Source: an uncultured Paracoccaceae bacterium (GTDB taxonomy: Bacteria; Pseudomonadota; Alphaproteobacteria; Rhodobacterales; Rhodobacteraceae). From it: a DNA stretch of 64,000 nucleotides. The notes under the pieces were generated by a model. The model had not been told where the DNA came from, searched no databases, and saw only the letters and a list, made by a program, of their open reading frames with translations. The position numbers were made by a program, and so were the translations under genes. The stretch lies in contig CANMQJ010000003.1 of the NCBI GenBank assembly GCA_947500005.1, forward strand, positions 186,001 to 250,000, given 5' to 3'. Below are positions 53,062 through 62,554 of the stretch, one piece after another (within the stretch, counting starts at the first letter, position 1; each line of letters begins with the position of its first letter).

Positions 53062-53508
53062 TCAGCCGTAAAGCTCGGCCGCGCGCCGTTCGAAGGCGCG
53101 CACGATCCGCTGCATCGCCTCGTTGAACACCACGCCGATCAGCCCCTGCAGCACCGCGTTGCGGAACTCGAAATCGACGAAGAACTTCACCTCGCAGCCG
53201 CCGTCGGGCAGATCGGCGAAGGCCCAGTTCGACTTCATGTAGCGGAACGGTCCGTCCAGGTACTCGGTGTCGATGGTCATGTCCTCCGGGTGCAGCACCA
53301 CGCGGCTGCCGAAGCGCTCGCGGAACACCTTGAACGAGATCACCAGTTCCGCCTCCATCACCTCGGCCGCGCCCTCGGGCCGGCGCGAGCGGATGCGCGC
53401 GGCGGCGCACCAGGGCAGGAATTCCGGGTAGCGTCCCACATCGGCAACCAGGTCGTACATCTGCTGTGCTGTGTAGGGCAGGTGACGGGTTTCCGAGTGT
53501 GTGGGCAT
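53062..53508 (-). CDS. Coq10/RatA-type START-like protein
   Basis: Cytoplasmic protein of 148 residues of the polyketide cyclase/START-like group that binds ubiquinone (Coq10) or, in RatA, the ribosome. The opening [29 protein letters not shown] is diagnostic. In alphaproteobacteria the Coq10 role is the more likely. It diverges from hpt. Confidence 0.9.
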   Translation of the reverse strand: MPTHSETRHLPYTAQQMYDLVADVGRYPEFLPWCAAARIRSRRPEGAAEVMEAELVISFKVFRERFGSRVVLHPEDMTIDTEYLDGPFRYMKSNWAFADLPDGGCEVKFFVDFEFRNAVLQGLIGVVFNEAMQRIVRAFERRAAELYG

Positions 53509-53581
53509 GAATCCAGTGCTTTGCGGCGTGACAATGACGCGTGATTTCGTATGTTGCAGCGCAAAGATCAAGGGGGCCGGG

Positions 53582-54121
53582 ATGACAGACCGCACATATG
53601 TGATTGACGAGATGATCTCGGCCAAGGCCATCGCGGCCCGGATCGAGGCGCTGTGCCGCGAGATCAAGGCCGAGTTTTCCGACACCGACAAGCTGGTGGT
53701 GGTGGGCCTGCTGCGCGGCAGTTTCGTGTTCATCGCCGACCTGGTGCGCGAGCTGGACCTGCCGATCGAGGTCGATTTCCTCGAGGCGTCCTCTTACGGC
53801 AACGCGATGGAATCGAGCCGCGAGGTGCGTATCCTGAAAGACCTGCGCGCCGCCATCGAGGGGCGCGACGTGCTGGTTGTCGAGGATATCGTCGATACCG
53901 GCCACACGCTGAGCCATGTCACGCGCCTTTTGCAAAGCCGCAATCCCAAGCGGCTGAAGAGCATCGCGCTGCTCGACAAGCCCTCGCGCCGCGAGGTGGA
54001 TTTCAAGGCCGACTGGACAGGCTTCGAGATCCCCGACGAATTCGTCGTGGGATATGGCATCGACTATGCCCAGCGAAACCGCAACCTGCCCCATATCGGC
54101 AAGGTCCGTTTCACCGACTGA
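53582..54121 (+). CDS. hpt: hypoxanthine phosphoribosyltransferase
   Basis: Purine salvage enzyme of 179 residues that makes IMP or GMP from hypoxanthine or guanine and PRPP. The PRPP loop is [14 protein letters not shown] near 99-112, and the base-binding loop with DFVEA-like sequence appears as [11 protein letters not shown]. The ATG at 53582 is used, with GGGGG upstream. Confidence 0.95.
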   Translation: MTDRTYVIDEMISAKAIAARIEALCREIKAEFSDTDKLVVVGLLRGSFVFIADLVRELDLPIEVDFLEASSYGNAMESSREVRILKDLRAAIEGRDVLVVEDIVDTGHTLSHVTRLLQSRNPKRLKSIALLDKPSRREVDFKADWTGFEIPDEFVVGYGIDYAQRNRNLPHIGKVRFTD

Positions 54122-54137
54122 GCGATTGGTGCCGGAT

Positions 54138-54214
54138 GCGCTCCCGCCCGCCCCTCGCGCATCGCAGATGCGCTTGGGCGGTTGGGCCGGGCGCGCGCCT
54201 TTCGGCACGCGCGG
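54138..54214 (-). repeat. GC-rich 3' repeat, family B, copy 2
   Basis: Inverted relative to copy 1 at 51592. It shares GGTTGGGCCGGGC (54180-54192) and GCGCTCCCGCC (54138-54148) and has its own hairpin GCGCATC-GCA-GATGCGC (54157-54173). It follows the stop of the minus-strand RTX gene in the same relative orientation as copy 1 follows its gene. Confidence 0.55.
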
Positions 54215-54231
54215 GTGCGCCCTTGGCGGGC

Positions 54232-56322
54232 TCAGGCCATCAGGTCGAAAATCTCGCCGCCGATGCGCAGGCTGATCTCGGCCTGCCCCTCGCCATCCAC
54301 GAGGGCCCAGACGATCTGACCCGTGGGGCGGTAGATCACGAAGGCCTCCTGCACGCCGTCATCCCCTGACCGTTCGCCATCGGGCGTGGCGGTGTGATCG
54401 TAATTGATCTGGAAATCCGCCGCCGTGGCCGCCCCGCCAAAGACCAGAACGTCGCCCTCGGCCGCGATATAATCCTGCACCCAGTCCGAGCCGTGATCGG
54501 TGACGCCGAGGTGAAAGAAGCTGTCCGCGCCCGAACCGCCATTGATCCGGTCATGGCCGAAACCGCCATTGACGAAATCATTGCCGTCACCGCCAAAGAC
54601 GAGGTCCGACAGCGCCCCGCCGGTCAGCACGTCGTCGCCGCCCTGCCCCTCGATTCTGTCCGCGCCGAAACCGCCCGCCAGCGAATCGTTGCCCTCTTGT
54701 CCGTAGAGAAAATCGTTGCCGCCGCCGCCCTCGGCACGGTCGTCGCCCGCGCCGGCGTAGATCACGTTGCTCTGGTCGGCCTCGTGCCCGTCTGGCCCGC
54801 CGGTGATGCGGTCCTCGCCGTCGCCGCCGTTGAGCGTGTCGGGGCCGTGACCGCCGTTGAGAACGTCGTCGCCCTCAAGCCCGATAAGCCGGTCGGCGCC
54901 GCCCAGCCCCACCAGGGTATTGGCCAGCGCATCACCTGCCAGGCTGTCCGCCCAGGCGGTGCCGGTGGCATTTTCGATATCGATCACGACATGCAGTCCA
55001 ACACCGAAGACATCGGCCACCCCCAGGGTCAGAGACAGGTCAAGCAGGTAACTGCTGTCGGTCAGGCCGTCCACGAAGGGCTGGACATGGAAATCCAGCA
55101 TGTCGACACCCGCACCGCCGTCGATCGTGTCGGCCCCGCCGCCGGGCCGGATCAGGTCGTCACCGCCAAAGGCGAGAATCCGTTCGGAGGCTTCGGTGCC
55201 CTCCAACGTTTCGTCCGCCTCGCTGCCGCGGACCACCGGCGCCGGGGAACCGCCGAAAGACTCAAGCGGGAAGGTCGCGGTATCGGTCACGAAATAGGAA
55301 TCCCCTTCGGGCTCGATCACAAGCTCTCCGAACTTGCGGTAAATCGGGTCTTCGGGGTCGTTGCGGTCATAGCTCTGCGCCTCCAGCTCGGTCCCGGCGT
55401 CATCGAACCGCCGCAGCTCTACCCGCGAGGGCCAGACCGTCCACCCGGCAACGAAACCCCCGTCGTCCAGCGCCCAGAGGCGGGGCATCATTCCCTCTTC
55501 CTGCTCGGCCGCATCGAGCGGGTCGATCTGCATCTCGGGGATCGAGACCGAGCCGTCCCGGTTCAGCACGGTCAGGAAGACACCGTCATTGCCGGTGCCC
55601 TCTGCAAATCCGGCATCGGGAAAGTTGCGGCTGGCATAGGCCACGGCAAGACGCCCGTCCGACAGTTCGACCACGTCGATCGCATCGTTGGTCCGCCCGG
55701 TGGCCACCCGGTTCAGCCCGCTGCCCACCGGAATCCTCAGCGCGATCTGTCCGAAATCCTCGTCGAAGAGATGCAGCATGATCCGTTCGTCGGTGTTCAT
55801 GTCCATCGTGGCCCAGGCAAAGCCGCCCTCGATCCGCGCCAGCGCCCCGGCATAGGGGTTGAACTGCTGCGGAAAGGTCGCGGGCCAGGTGGTGAACCCG
55901 CCATCGGTGGGCAGCCGGTTGAACTCTTGGTCGATCACCCAGATCTGCGTCTCGCCGTAGACGATGTTGCCATTGCCCAAGGTCAGCATCACCGGGTTGG
56001 TGAAGGCGCGGTATCCCGCATCTTCGACCAGCTGCGCCAAGCCGCGCGCCTGTCCGTCCGGAGCGAAATCCTGCGCGTGGATGGTGAGGTCGCGGCTTTC
56101 ATGCCAGAAGGCGCGGATGTCGCCGTTCTCCAGCAGGGTCGCCCCGATCTCCTCATGCCGCGCGTCGAGATCCTGAAGGTCGAGAAAGCTGCTCTCGACC
56201 GGGCGCGCGCCATCCGGACCGGTCACGTGGATGGCCAGCCGCGAGGACGGCCCCTCGGGATCCGGGGACAGCGCGGAATGGAAGAAAACCGTGCGCCCGT
56301 CGGGAAGAAGAATGGGTGTCAT
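54232..56322 (-). CDS. RTX-type calcium-binding repeat protein, probably secreted
   Basis: Protein of 696 residues. The last half has glycine/aspartate nonapeptide repeats (GGADTIDGGAGVD, GGDGEDRITGG, GGFGHDRINGG and others) in blocks near 385-410 and 470-615, which fold as a calcium beta-roll. The last 80 residues are repeat-free and hold the presumed type I secretion signal. The first 370 residues have no signal peptide and contain recurring short W/F-rich strands that suggest a beta-propeller. No type I exporter gene is in the window. Confidence 0.88.
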   Translation of the reverse strand: MTPILLPDGRTVFFHSALSPDPEGPSSRLAIHVTGPDGARPVESSFLDLQDLDARHEEIGATLLENGDIRAFWHESRDLTIHAQDFAPDGQARGLAQLVEDAGYRAFTNPVMLTLGNGNIVYGETQIWVIDQEFNRLPTDGGFTTWPATFPQQFNPYAGALARIEGGFAWATMDMNTDERIMLHLFDEDFGQIALRIPVGSGLNRVATGRTNDAIDVVELSDGRLAVAYASRNFPDAGFAEGTGNDGVFLTVLNRDGSVSIPEMQIDPLDAAEQEEGMMPRLWALDDGGFVAGWTVWPSRVELRRFDDAGTELEAQSYDRNDPEDPIYRKFGELVIEPEGDSYFVTDTATFPLESFGGSPAPVVRGSEADETLEGTEASERILAFGGDDLIRPGGGADTIDGGAGVDMLDFHVQPFVDGLTDSSYLLDLSLTLGVADVFGVGLHVVIDIENATGTAWADSLAGDALANTLVGLGGADRLIGLEGDDVLNGGHGPDTLNGGDGEDRITGGPDGHEADQSNVIYAGAGDDRAEGGGGNDFLYGQEGNDSLAGGFGADRIEGQGGDDVLTGGALSDLVFGGDGNDFVNGGFGHDRINGGSGADSFFHLGVTDHGSDWVQDYIAAEGDVLVFGGAATAADFQINYDHTATPDGERSGDDGVQEAFVIYRPTGQIVWALVDGEGQAEISLRIGGEIFDLMA

Positions 56323-56476
56323 GAAAGCCCCTGTGAAAACCTGAACCGTTTACGGAGCCTTGCCGCGCGGCCCCATCCCTTCCAGGAAAGCTAGGACAGG
56401 CCTCCGCGCCGCGTCAACGGCCTGGAAAAGGGCGCCGCTACGAGACCGCCTGCGCCGCGTCGAAGATCGGATGGGG

Positions 56477-56562
56477 TGGTGCCCAAGGCGAGACTCGAAC
56501 TCGCACGCTGTTGCCAGCGGGGGATTTTGAATCCCCTGCGTCTACCATTCCGCCACTTGGGC
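56477..56562 (-). tRNA. tRNA-Leu (anticodon CAA)
   Basis: Class II tRNA of 86 bases including an encoded CCA end. Acceptor arms GCCCAAG and CTTGGGC pair fully. The anticodon loop TTCAAAA on a GGGGA/TCCCC stem gives CAA, reading UUG. A long variable arm (CGCTGGCAACAGCG) and the T loop TTCGAGT are present. Confidence 0.96.
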
Positions 56563-56696
56563 CACGCCCCTTGGTTAGCGTCGCTGCGCGGCGAGGTCCA
56601 GAGGCAAAACAACGCCCGGCGGCGATTGCGCGGTTGACCCGACCGCGCCCGCGTGGTTTTGCAATCGGGCCCCGTCACGCAGGACCCGCCCCACCC

Positions 56697-57275
56697 ATGA
56701 TCCGCGCGCTTTACGACCGCACCATGCGCCTGGCCGACCATCCCAACGCGCTCTGGGCGCTGGCCATCGTGGCCTTCGTCGAAAGCTCGGTCTTTCCGAT
56801 CCCGCCCGATGTGCTGATGATCCCGATGATCCTCGCCCGGCCCTCGCGCGCCTGGCTGATCGCGGGAGTGGCGCTGGTCGCCTCGGTGCTGGGCGGGCTT
56901 CTGGGCTATGCCATCGGCGCCTTCTTCTACGAAAGCCTGGGCCGCCCCATCCTCGAGGCGATGGGCAAGGCCGAGGCGATGGAGGCGTTCAACACCCGCT
57001 TCAACGGGGTGGGGTTCTGGGCGGTGCTGGCGGCGGGCGTCACGCCCTTTCCGTACAAGGTCATCACCATCATGTCCGGCTGGACAGGCATGGCGCTGGG
57101 CACCTTCATCGCCACCTCGATTCTCGCCCGCGCGCTGCGGTTCTTCGTGGTGGCGGCCTTGCTGCGCGGTTTCGGCCCGCCGATCCGCGACTTCATCGAG
57201 AAATACCTGGGCCTCGTCTTCACGGCCTTTGTCCTGCTGCTGATCGGCGGCTTCGTTCTGGTGAAATATCTATGA
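56697..57275 (+). CDS. YqaA-type DedA-like membrane protein
   Basis: Inner-membrane protein of 192 residues with about five hydrophobic segments, of the YqaA branch of the DedA/SNARE-associated family. The motif AIVAFVESSVFPIPPDVLMIP near 20-40 is the re-entrant loop of the family, and a second (GVTPFPYKVITIMSGWTGM) lies near 115. Likely a lipid or ion carrier; the substrate is unknown. Its stop overlaps the dsbB ATG by four bases. Confidence 0.9.
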   Translation: MIRALYDRTMRLADHPNALWALAIVAFVESSVFPIPPDVLMIPMILARPSRAWLIAGVALVASVLGGLLGYAIGAFFYESLGRPILEAMGKAEAMEAFNTRFNGVGFWAVLAAGVTPFPYKVITIMSGWTGMALGTFIATSILARALRFFVVAALLRGFGPPIRDFIEKYLGLVFTAFVLLLIGGFVLVKYL

Positions 57276-57739
57276 CTTATCGTAGCTTCCTCATCCTTCT
57301 CGCCGCTAGCGGATCGCTGGCCCTGCTGGGTGGCGCCTTCTTTTTTCAGGCGCTTGGCTGGGCACCCTGCGCCATGTGCCTGTGGCAGCGCTGGCCCCAT
57401 GCGGCGGCCATTGCCCTTGGCGCCCTGGGCTTCGTCCTGCCCGGCCCGATCCTGCCCGCGCTGGGCGGCCTGGCGGCAGCCACCACCGCGGGGCTGGGCC
57501 TCTACCATTCCGGGGTCGAGCGCGACTGGTGGGAGGGCCCCTCCAGCTGCACGGGCGATGCGGGCGCGCTGGGCGGTCTGACCGGAGAATCACTGCTGCC
57601 CGGTGCGGCCGATGCCCCCGCGCTCGTGCTCTGCGACACGTTCGAGCCGTTCTTCCTGGGCCTCACAATGGCCAACTGGAACGCCATTCTGTCCGCCATC
57701 CTCGTGCTGATCTGGATCGCCGCGGCGCGGGCGCGTTGA
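57272..57739 (+). CDS. dsbB: disulfide bond formation protein B
   Basis: Inner-membrane quinone-linked oxidase of 155 residues that recharges DsbA. Four hydrophobic segments are visible. The first active pair is CAMC (near 31-34) in WAPCAMCLWQRWP, and the second pair is the Cys of SSCTG (near 94) and of LVLCDT (near 124). It is translationally coupled to the YqaA-type gene. Confidence 0.92.
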   Translation: MTYRSFLILLAASGSLALLGGAFFFQALGWAPCAMCLWQRWPHAAAIALGALGFVLPGPILPALGGLAAATTAGLGLYHSGVERDWWEGPSSCTGDAGALGGLTGESLLPGAADAPALVLCDTFEPFFLGLTMANWNAILSAILVLIWIAAARAR

Positions 57740-57810
57740 GGGTTCCCTGCGCGCGCAGGGAGGATTGCCGCGGCCGCTGCGCAAGCGCGCAACCCAGCCA
57801 CCTGCCTCCC

Positions 57811-57878
57811 CGTCATCCTCGGGCCTGACCCGAGGATCTCCCGCACCAACGAGATCCCCGCCTTCACGGGGATGACGG
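57811..57878. repeat. compound palindromic intergenic repeat
   Basis: ATCCTCGGG/CCCGAGGAT and ATCCCCG/CGGGGAT are nested inside GTCATCC/GGATGAC. The gap 57740-57981 holds no gene. Elements of this type are dispersed in alphaproteobacterial genomes; only one copy is seen here. Confidence 0.6.
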
Positions 57879-57981
57879 GCAGATGGATGGCGCAGTCATT
57901 CCGCAGACGCCCGGAAGCGTCTGAACCGTCGCGGATCGACCGGACCAAACCGACAGACGCGGCGATCGCACCGGTTTCCGC

Positions 57982-58407
57982 CTAACCGGCCTTGCGCGTC
58001 GCCAGCAGCAGGTTCGTCTCGCTGCTCTGCACCCCTTCGAAGGACCGGATGCGGCTCAGCGCCCGGTCCAGGTCCTCCAGCGTTTCGGTGCCAAGCTCCA
58101 CGATCAGGTCCCAGCGGCCGTTGGTCGAATGGATCGCCCGTACCTCGGTCAGGCCCTGAAGCTGTCGGGTGATCCGGTTCGCGCCGCGCCCCTCGATCCC
58201 GATCATCATCAGCGCGCGGACCGGGTCGCGCAGGGCGTCGGCCTTGGTCACGACGGTAAAGCCCAGGATGTCGCCGCGCTCCACCAACCGCTCGATCCGG
58301 GCGCGCACGGTGGTGCGCGACAGGTTCAGCCCAATCGCCAGGTCCGAGAGCGAGGCGCGCGCGTCCCGCCGCAGCGCCGCGATCAGCCGTTCATCCGTTT
58401 TGTCCAA
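57982..58407 (-). CDS. Lrp/AsnC-family regulator
   Basis: Transcription regulator of 141 residues. Residues 1-60 form the helix-turn-helix (LIAALRRDARASLSDLAIGLNLSRTTVRARIERL) and the rest is the ligand-binding RAM domain. The start is a TTG with GGAG seven bases upstream. It diverges from arginase across a 107-base gap and most likely senses arginine or ornithine, by analogy with similar loci. Confidence 0.92.
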   Translation of the reverse strand: MDKTDERLIAALRRDARASLSDLAIGLNLSRTTVRARIERLVERGDILGFTVVTKADALRDPVRALMMIGIEGRGANRITRQLQGLTEVRAIHSTNGRWDLIVELGTETLEDLDRALSRIRSFEGVQSSETNLLLATRKAG

Positions 58408-58514
58408 ACCTACACTCCATTCTGATCAATCCGGGTCCGATCTGGCCGAAATACCCTCTGGCGGTCAACGCATATCGGAGACTACCTGAGGTCAAACGAC
58501 CAGATGAGGCATCA

Positions 58515-59438
58515 ATGACCCCGCAAACCTGCATCCTGATCGGCGCGCCCGTGGACAGCGGCAAGCGCCGTCCCGGCTGCCTGATGGGCCCCGACGCGCT
58601 GCGCACCGCGGGGCTGGCCCGCGCGCTGGCCGACCTGGGGCACGTGGTCGAGGATCGCGGCAACCTCGCCCCCGCACCCCATGCGCCCGATGGCGAGGGC
58701 CCGCTCTACCAGCCCAACCGCACCGCCGCCTGGACCAAGGCGCTGGGCGACGCGGCGAAGGAAGCGCTGCCCACCGGCCTGCCGATCTTTCTCGGCGGCG
58801 ATCACGCGCTTTCGCTGGGCAGCGTGGCGGGCGCGGCCGCCCATGCCAACCGGGTTGGCCGGCCGCTCTTCGTCCTCTGGCTCGACGCGCATTCCGACTA
58901 TCACACGCCGCAGAGCTCCGCCTCGGGCAACCTGCACGGCACGCCGCTGGGCTATGTCACCGGGCGCGACGGGTTCCAGGGCTTCCCGCCCGTGACCGCG
59001 CCCGTCCCGCAGGAGAATATCTGCATCATGGGCCTGCGCTCCGTCGACGGCCCCGAGCGCGAGGCGCTGCAAGCGACCCGCATCCGCCTGCACGACATGC
59101 GCGACATCGACGAAAACGGCATCGCCCGCCCCCTGTCGGCCTTCCTCGACACGGTCGCCAAGGCGGGCGGCATGCTGCATGTCTCGCTCGATGTCGATTT
59201 CCTCGACCCCTCCATCGCGCCGGCCGTGGGCACCACCGTTCCCGGCGGCGCCACCGTGCGCGAGGCGCATCTCGCGATGGAGATGATCTGCGACAGCGGG
59301 CTGCTGAGCTCGCTCGACCTCGTCGAACTCAACCCCTTTCTCGACGAACGCGGCCGCACCGCACAGCTGATGGTGGATCTCGCCGCCTCCGCGCTCGGCC
59401 GCCGCGTCTTCGACCGCCCCACCCGGGCCTTTGCCTGA
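58515..59438 (+). CDS. rocF: arginase
   Basis: Manganese enzyme of 307 residues that splits arginine into ornithine and urea. Metal ligands are in GGDHALSLG near 95, DAHSDYHTP near 124 and SLDVDFLDPSIAP near 228. It is followed ten bases later by ornithine cyclodeaminase, so arginine is converted to proline by two adjacent genes. An agmatinase-type alternative is less likely because of that neighbour. Confidence 0.94.
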   Translation: MTPQTCILIGAPVDSGKRRPGCLMGPDALRTAGLARALADLGHVVEDRGNLAPAPHAPDGEGPLYQPNRTAAWTKALGDAAKEALPTGLPIFLGGDHALSLGSVAGAAAHANRVGRPLFVLWLDAHSDYHTPQSSASGNLHGTPLGYVTGRDGFQGFPPVTAPVPQENICIMGLRSVDGPEREALQATRIRLHDMRDIDENGIARPLSAFLDTVAKAGGMLHVSLDVDFLDPSIAPAVGTTVPGGATVREAHLAMEMICDSGLLSSLDLVELNPFLDERGRTAQLMVDLAASALGRRVFDRPTRAFA

Positions 59439-59448
59439 AGGAGAACCC

Positions 59449-60504
59449 ATGCAACCGTCCGACAAGGCCCTCGTGCCCTTCGTCTCCGTCGATCACATGA
59501 TGCAACTCGTCCACCGCACCGGGCTGGAGGAGATGCTGCGCGGCCTGGCCGACTATATCGAGGCCGATTTCAAACGCTGGGAGCTGTTCGACAAGACCCC
59601 GCGCATCGCGTCGCACTCCGCCGAGGGCGTGATCGAGCTGATGCCCACCTCCGATGGCGAGGTCTATGGGTTCAAATACGTGAACGGCCACCCCAAGAAC
59701 ACGCGCGACGGCCTTCAGACGGTCACCGCCTTCGGCCTTCTTGCCGATGTTTCAAACGGTTACCCGGTATTGCTCAGCGAGATGACCCTGCTGACCGCGC
59801 TGCGCACCGCCGCGACATCGGCGATGGTGGCGAAACATCTGGCCCCCAAGGGCGCCGACACGATGGCGATGATCGGCAATGGCGCCCAGTCGGAGTTCCA
59901 GACCCTTGCCATGAAGGCGATCCTCGGCCTGAAGACCGTGCGCCTCTACGACACCGACTCCGCCGCGACGCGCAAATGCGCCGCCAACCTCGCCGGGCAC
60001 GGCATCGAGGTGGTCGCCTGCGCCAGCCCCGAAGAGGCCATCGAGGGTGCGCAGATCCTCACCACCTGCACTGCCGACAAGCAATATGCCACCATCCTCA
60101 CCGACAACATGGTGGGCAGCGGCGTGCACATCAACGCCATCGGCGGCGACTGCCCCGGCAAGACCGAGCTTGCGCCTGCGATCCTGCACCGCTCGGACAT
60201 CTTCGTGGAATTCCCGCCCCAGACACGCGTCGAGGGCGAGATCCAGCAACTCGACTCCGATCATCCCGTGACCGAGCTGTGGCAGGTCATCGCGGGCAGC
60301 GCGCCGGGCCGGACCTCGGACCGCCAGATCACGCTGTTCGATTCCGTGGGCTTCGCCATCGAGGATTTCAGCGCCCTGCGCTACGTCCGCGACCGGCTTG
60401 GCGAGACCGGCCTTTACCACGCCCTCGATTTGCTGGCCGATCCTGACGACCCGCGCGACCTGTTCGGCATGCTCCAGCGCGCGGCGCCGGAGGCCGCGGC
60501 CTGA
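59449..60504 (+). CDS. ocd: ornithine cyclodeaminase
   Basis: NAD-dependent enzyme of 351 residues that converts ornithine to proline and ammonia. The mu-crystallin/OCD family region with MAMIGNGAQSEFQTLAMKAILG near 140 is the dinucleotide-binding site; HINAIGGDCPGKTEL near 225 fits the ornithine-specific members. AAGGAG lies just before the ATG. Confidence 0.94.
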   Translation: MQPSDKALVPFVSVDHMMQLVHRTGLEEMLRGLADYIEADFKRWELFDKTPRIASHSAEGVIELMPTSDGEVYGFKYVNGHPKNTRDGLQTVTAFGLLADVSNGYPVLLSEMTLLTALRTAATSAMVAKHLAPKGADTMAMIGNGAQSEFQTLAMKAILGLKTVRLYDTDSAATRKCAANLAGHGIEVVACASPEEAIEGAQILTTCTADKQYATILTDNMVGSGVHINAIGGDCPGKTELAPAILHRSDIFVEFPPQTRVEGEIQQLDSDHPVTELWQVIAGSAPGRTSDRQITLFDSVGFAIEDFSALRYVRDRLGETGLYHALDLLADPDDPRDLFGMLQRAAPEAAA

Positions 60505-60557
60505 AGGCGCGTCCAACAGGCGTCCGGCGTCTGGGAACAGCCGAAGGCCGGCAATAG

Positions 60558-60590
60558 CGAAAAACGGCTCCGGTCTTTCCGCCGGAGCCG
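60558..60590 (-). terminator. terminator between ocd and the binding-protein gene
   Basis: CGGCTCCGG and CCGGAGCCG form a nine-base stem; on the minus strand it is followed by TTTTTC. It ends the leftward binding-protein gene and may also act on ocd. Confidence 0.75.
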
Positions 60591-60596
60591 CCCGTC

Positions 60597-62243
60597 TCAG
60601 ACGTCGATCCACACCTCTTCAAGGTGCATTTCGCGGAACTGGTGCCGCTCGAACCCGTGCACGCCCTCGACGCGGAACGCGAACTCGCTGGTCCAATAGG
60701 GCTGAACGATCACCCCGCTGTCGCGCAGCATCTCCTCCAGCCTGGCCATCACCTCGCGCCGCTTGTCGGCGTCGAAAATGCCCACCGCCTCGTCCAGCAG
60801 CTTGTCGAATTCGGGGTTGGCATGGCCCGACTCGTTCCAGGCTTCGCCCGAGCGGTAGGCCAGGCCGTAGACCTGCACGCCCAACGGCCGCCCGCCCCAG
60901 TTGGTGGTCGAGAACGGGTACTTGGTCCAGTCGTTCCAGAAGGAGGACCCGGGGATCACCGTCCGCTTGACGTTGAACCCTGCATCCCGCAACTGCGCGC
61001 CGATGGCGTCCGTGGTGACCGTCCGCCAGTCCCCGTCGATCGAGATCAGTTCCAGCTCCGTCCCGGCATGGCCCGAGGCCTCCAGCAACTCCTTCGCCCT
61101 GGCGGGGTCATGGGGCGCGGGGCCGATATCGGCGTATTCGGGATGGATCGGGGCCACATGGTGGTTCGCCGCCACCTGGCCCAGCCCGTTCAGGCCCAGC
61201 TCCAGCACGACCGAATTGTCCACCGCCATCTGCACCGCATTGCGCAGGTCCTTGCTGTCGAAGGGCGGGCTGTCGGGCCGCATCCGGGCAACGATGGTCG
61301 ACGCGGTGGGCACTTCCTTGCGCACCAGGCCAAGCCCGTCCAGCACGTCCACGAAATCGGCATTGGTGGTGTCGTTGGCGTGGATTTCTCCCGCCTCGTA
61401 GGCGGCGACGATATTCGATTCGTCCGTGCCGTAATCGATGAACTCCACCCCGTCCAGATAGACGTCACCGCCCCACCAGCTACCATTCTCGCGGCGCCTG
61501 ACCACCGCCTTCTGGCCCACCTCGAACTCCACCAGCTCGAACGGGCCGGTCCCGATGGGGTTCTCGGCCAGACCCTCTTCGGGGGAATAGCTCGGATGCA
61601 CCAGCAAGCCGGGATAATCCGACATGCCGGGGATGATGGTGATATCGGGCACCAGCAGGTTCAACCTGACGGTGTGGTCGTCGATCTTCTCGATCGCACC
61701 CTCGCGCGCCATGCCGGTATCGGCATCGATCAGCGAGGCCATGCGCGCGGCCATCGAGTTGCCCTCGGCCCCCTTGTCGCACCACCTTTCGAGATTGAAG
61801 ATAACGTCATCGGCGGTGAAGGGATCGCCGTTGTTCCAGGTCGCGTTGCGCCGCAGGTTCAGCACATAGGTCCTGGCGTCGTCGCTGACCTCCCAGCTTT
61901 CCGCCAGCATCCCGGTAAAGGTGAAATCCGTCTCCCAGCGCACCAGCGGCTCGCAGAACTGCCGCGCCACGTTGGCCGGCTCCGTCCAGTCCCAGGTCCG
62001 CGGGTCCTTGAGGTCGAGGATGCGCATCCCGATCTTCAGCACGCCTCCGCGCTTGGGCTCACCTTGTGCATGGGCGGGCGTCGGCGCGGCCAGACCCAGC
62101 AGCCCGTAAGCCGACATGGCGCTTGCGCCCATCACGCTGGCCAGCGTCAGGAATTCGCGCCGGCTCATCCGGCCGGCCTTCGCGTCCTCGGCCATCGACC
62201 GCACGATGGGGCGGATGGTTTCCGTCTCGTCCATATCTGTCAT
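60597..62243 (-). CDS. peptide/opine-type ABC substrate-binding protein with Tat signal
   Basis: Periplasmic solute-binding protein of 548 residues of family 5 (DppA/OppA type). The N-terminus has about 25 extra residues before the Tat motif [10 protein letters not shown], then a cleavage near AHAQG. The family core is visible in [27 protein letters not shown] near 95-120 and in [18 protein letters not shown] near 140. No permease or ATPase gene is adjacent, so it is an orphan or works with a distant system. Two palindromes lie upstream. Confidence 0.9.
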   Translation of the reverse strand: MTDMDETETIRPIVRSMAEDAKAGRMSRREFLTLASVMGASAMSAYGLLGLAAPTPAHAQGEPKRGGVLKIGMRILDLKDPRTWDWTEPANVARQFCEPLVRWETDFTFTGMLAESWEVSDDARTYVLNLRRNATWNNGDPFTADDVIFNLERWCDKGAEGNSMAARMASLIDADTGMAREGAIEKIDDHTVRLNLLVPDITIIPGMSDYPGLLVHPSYSPEEGLAENPIGTGPFELVEFEVGQKAVVRRRENGSWWGGDVYLDGVEFIDYGTDESNIVAAYEAGEIHANDTTNADFVDVLDGLGLVRKEVPTASTIVARMRPDSPPFDSKDLRNAVQMAVDNSVVLELGLNGLGQVAANHHVAPIHPEYADIGPAPHDPARAKELLEASGHAGTELELISIDGDWRTVTTDAIGAQLRDAGFNVKRTVIPGSSFWNDWTKYPFSTTNWGGRPLGVQVYGLAYRSGEAWNESGHANPEFDKLLDEAVGIFDADKRREVMARLEEMLRDSGVIVQPYWTSEFAFRVEGVHGFERHQFREMHLEEVWIDV

Positions 62244-62401
62244 GTTTTCCTCCCGGTCATGTCCCCGGCGCCGGTCTTTCGCCCGGCGCCGCCTTGGGAC
62301 CGGCGAGGGCTGTCTCCGCCCCGTTCATCCCGGTCCCCGACCACATCAGGAAGCGCGCCGCGAGTCGGCGCAAGGAAATTTCACCCCTCGACGTCAATTA
62401 T

Positions 62402-62417
62402 TGGACATTTATGTCCA
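62402..62417. promoter_or_regulatory. palindromic operator 1 before the binding-protein gene
   Basis: TGGACATTTATGTCCA, seven-base perfect arms around TT, in an AT-rich patch about 160 bases before the binding-protein ATG. A second similar site follows 44 bases away. Confidence 0.6.
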
Positions 62418-62445
62418 GTTGCAGGCGCAAGAGCTCGCCTTCGAC

Positions 62446-62461
62446 CTGACATATATGTCCA
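62446..62461. promoter_or_regulatory. palindromic operator 2 before the binding-protein gene
   Basis: CTGACATATATGTCCA matches operator 1 in the right arm and in five of seven left-arm bases. The centres are 44 bases apart, near four helical turns, which would suit looping or co-operative binding. Confidence 0.5.
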
Positions 62462-62554
62462 GTAAGGCGGTCACCCATGGCCAATCCGGGCCCGCGTTTG
62501 GTCAAAGCGAAAGATCGGGGCCTGAAACCCGGTTCGAGGCGAATGGAAGCGGTC

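Larger units (their letters stand above)
62244..62554. other. 311-bp intergenic region with two operator-like palindromes
   Basis: Between the binding-protein gene and the HNH gene, both on the minus strand. Apart from the two palindromes listed separately it shows no convincing gene; short open frames crossing it lack ribosome sites or motifs. Confidence 0.6.

Noticed and set aside
57811..57878. Compound palindrome considered as a CRISPR-like or attachment site
   Set aside because: Only one unit with nested dyads, no spacers, no cas genes and no integrase; it fits a dispersed intergenic repeat.
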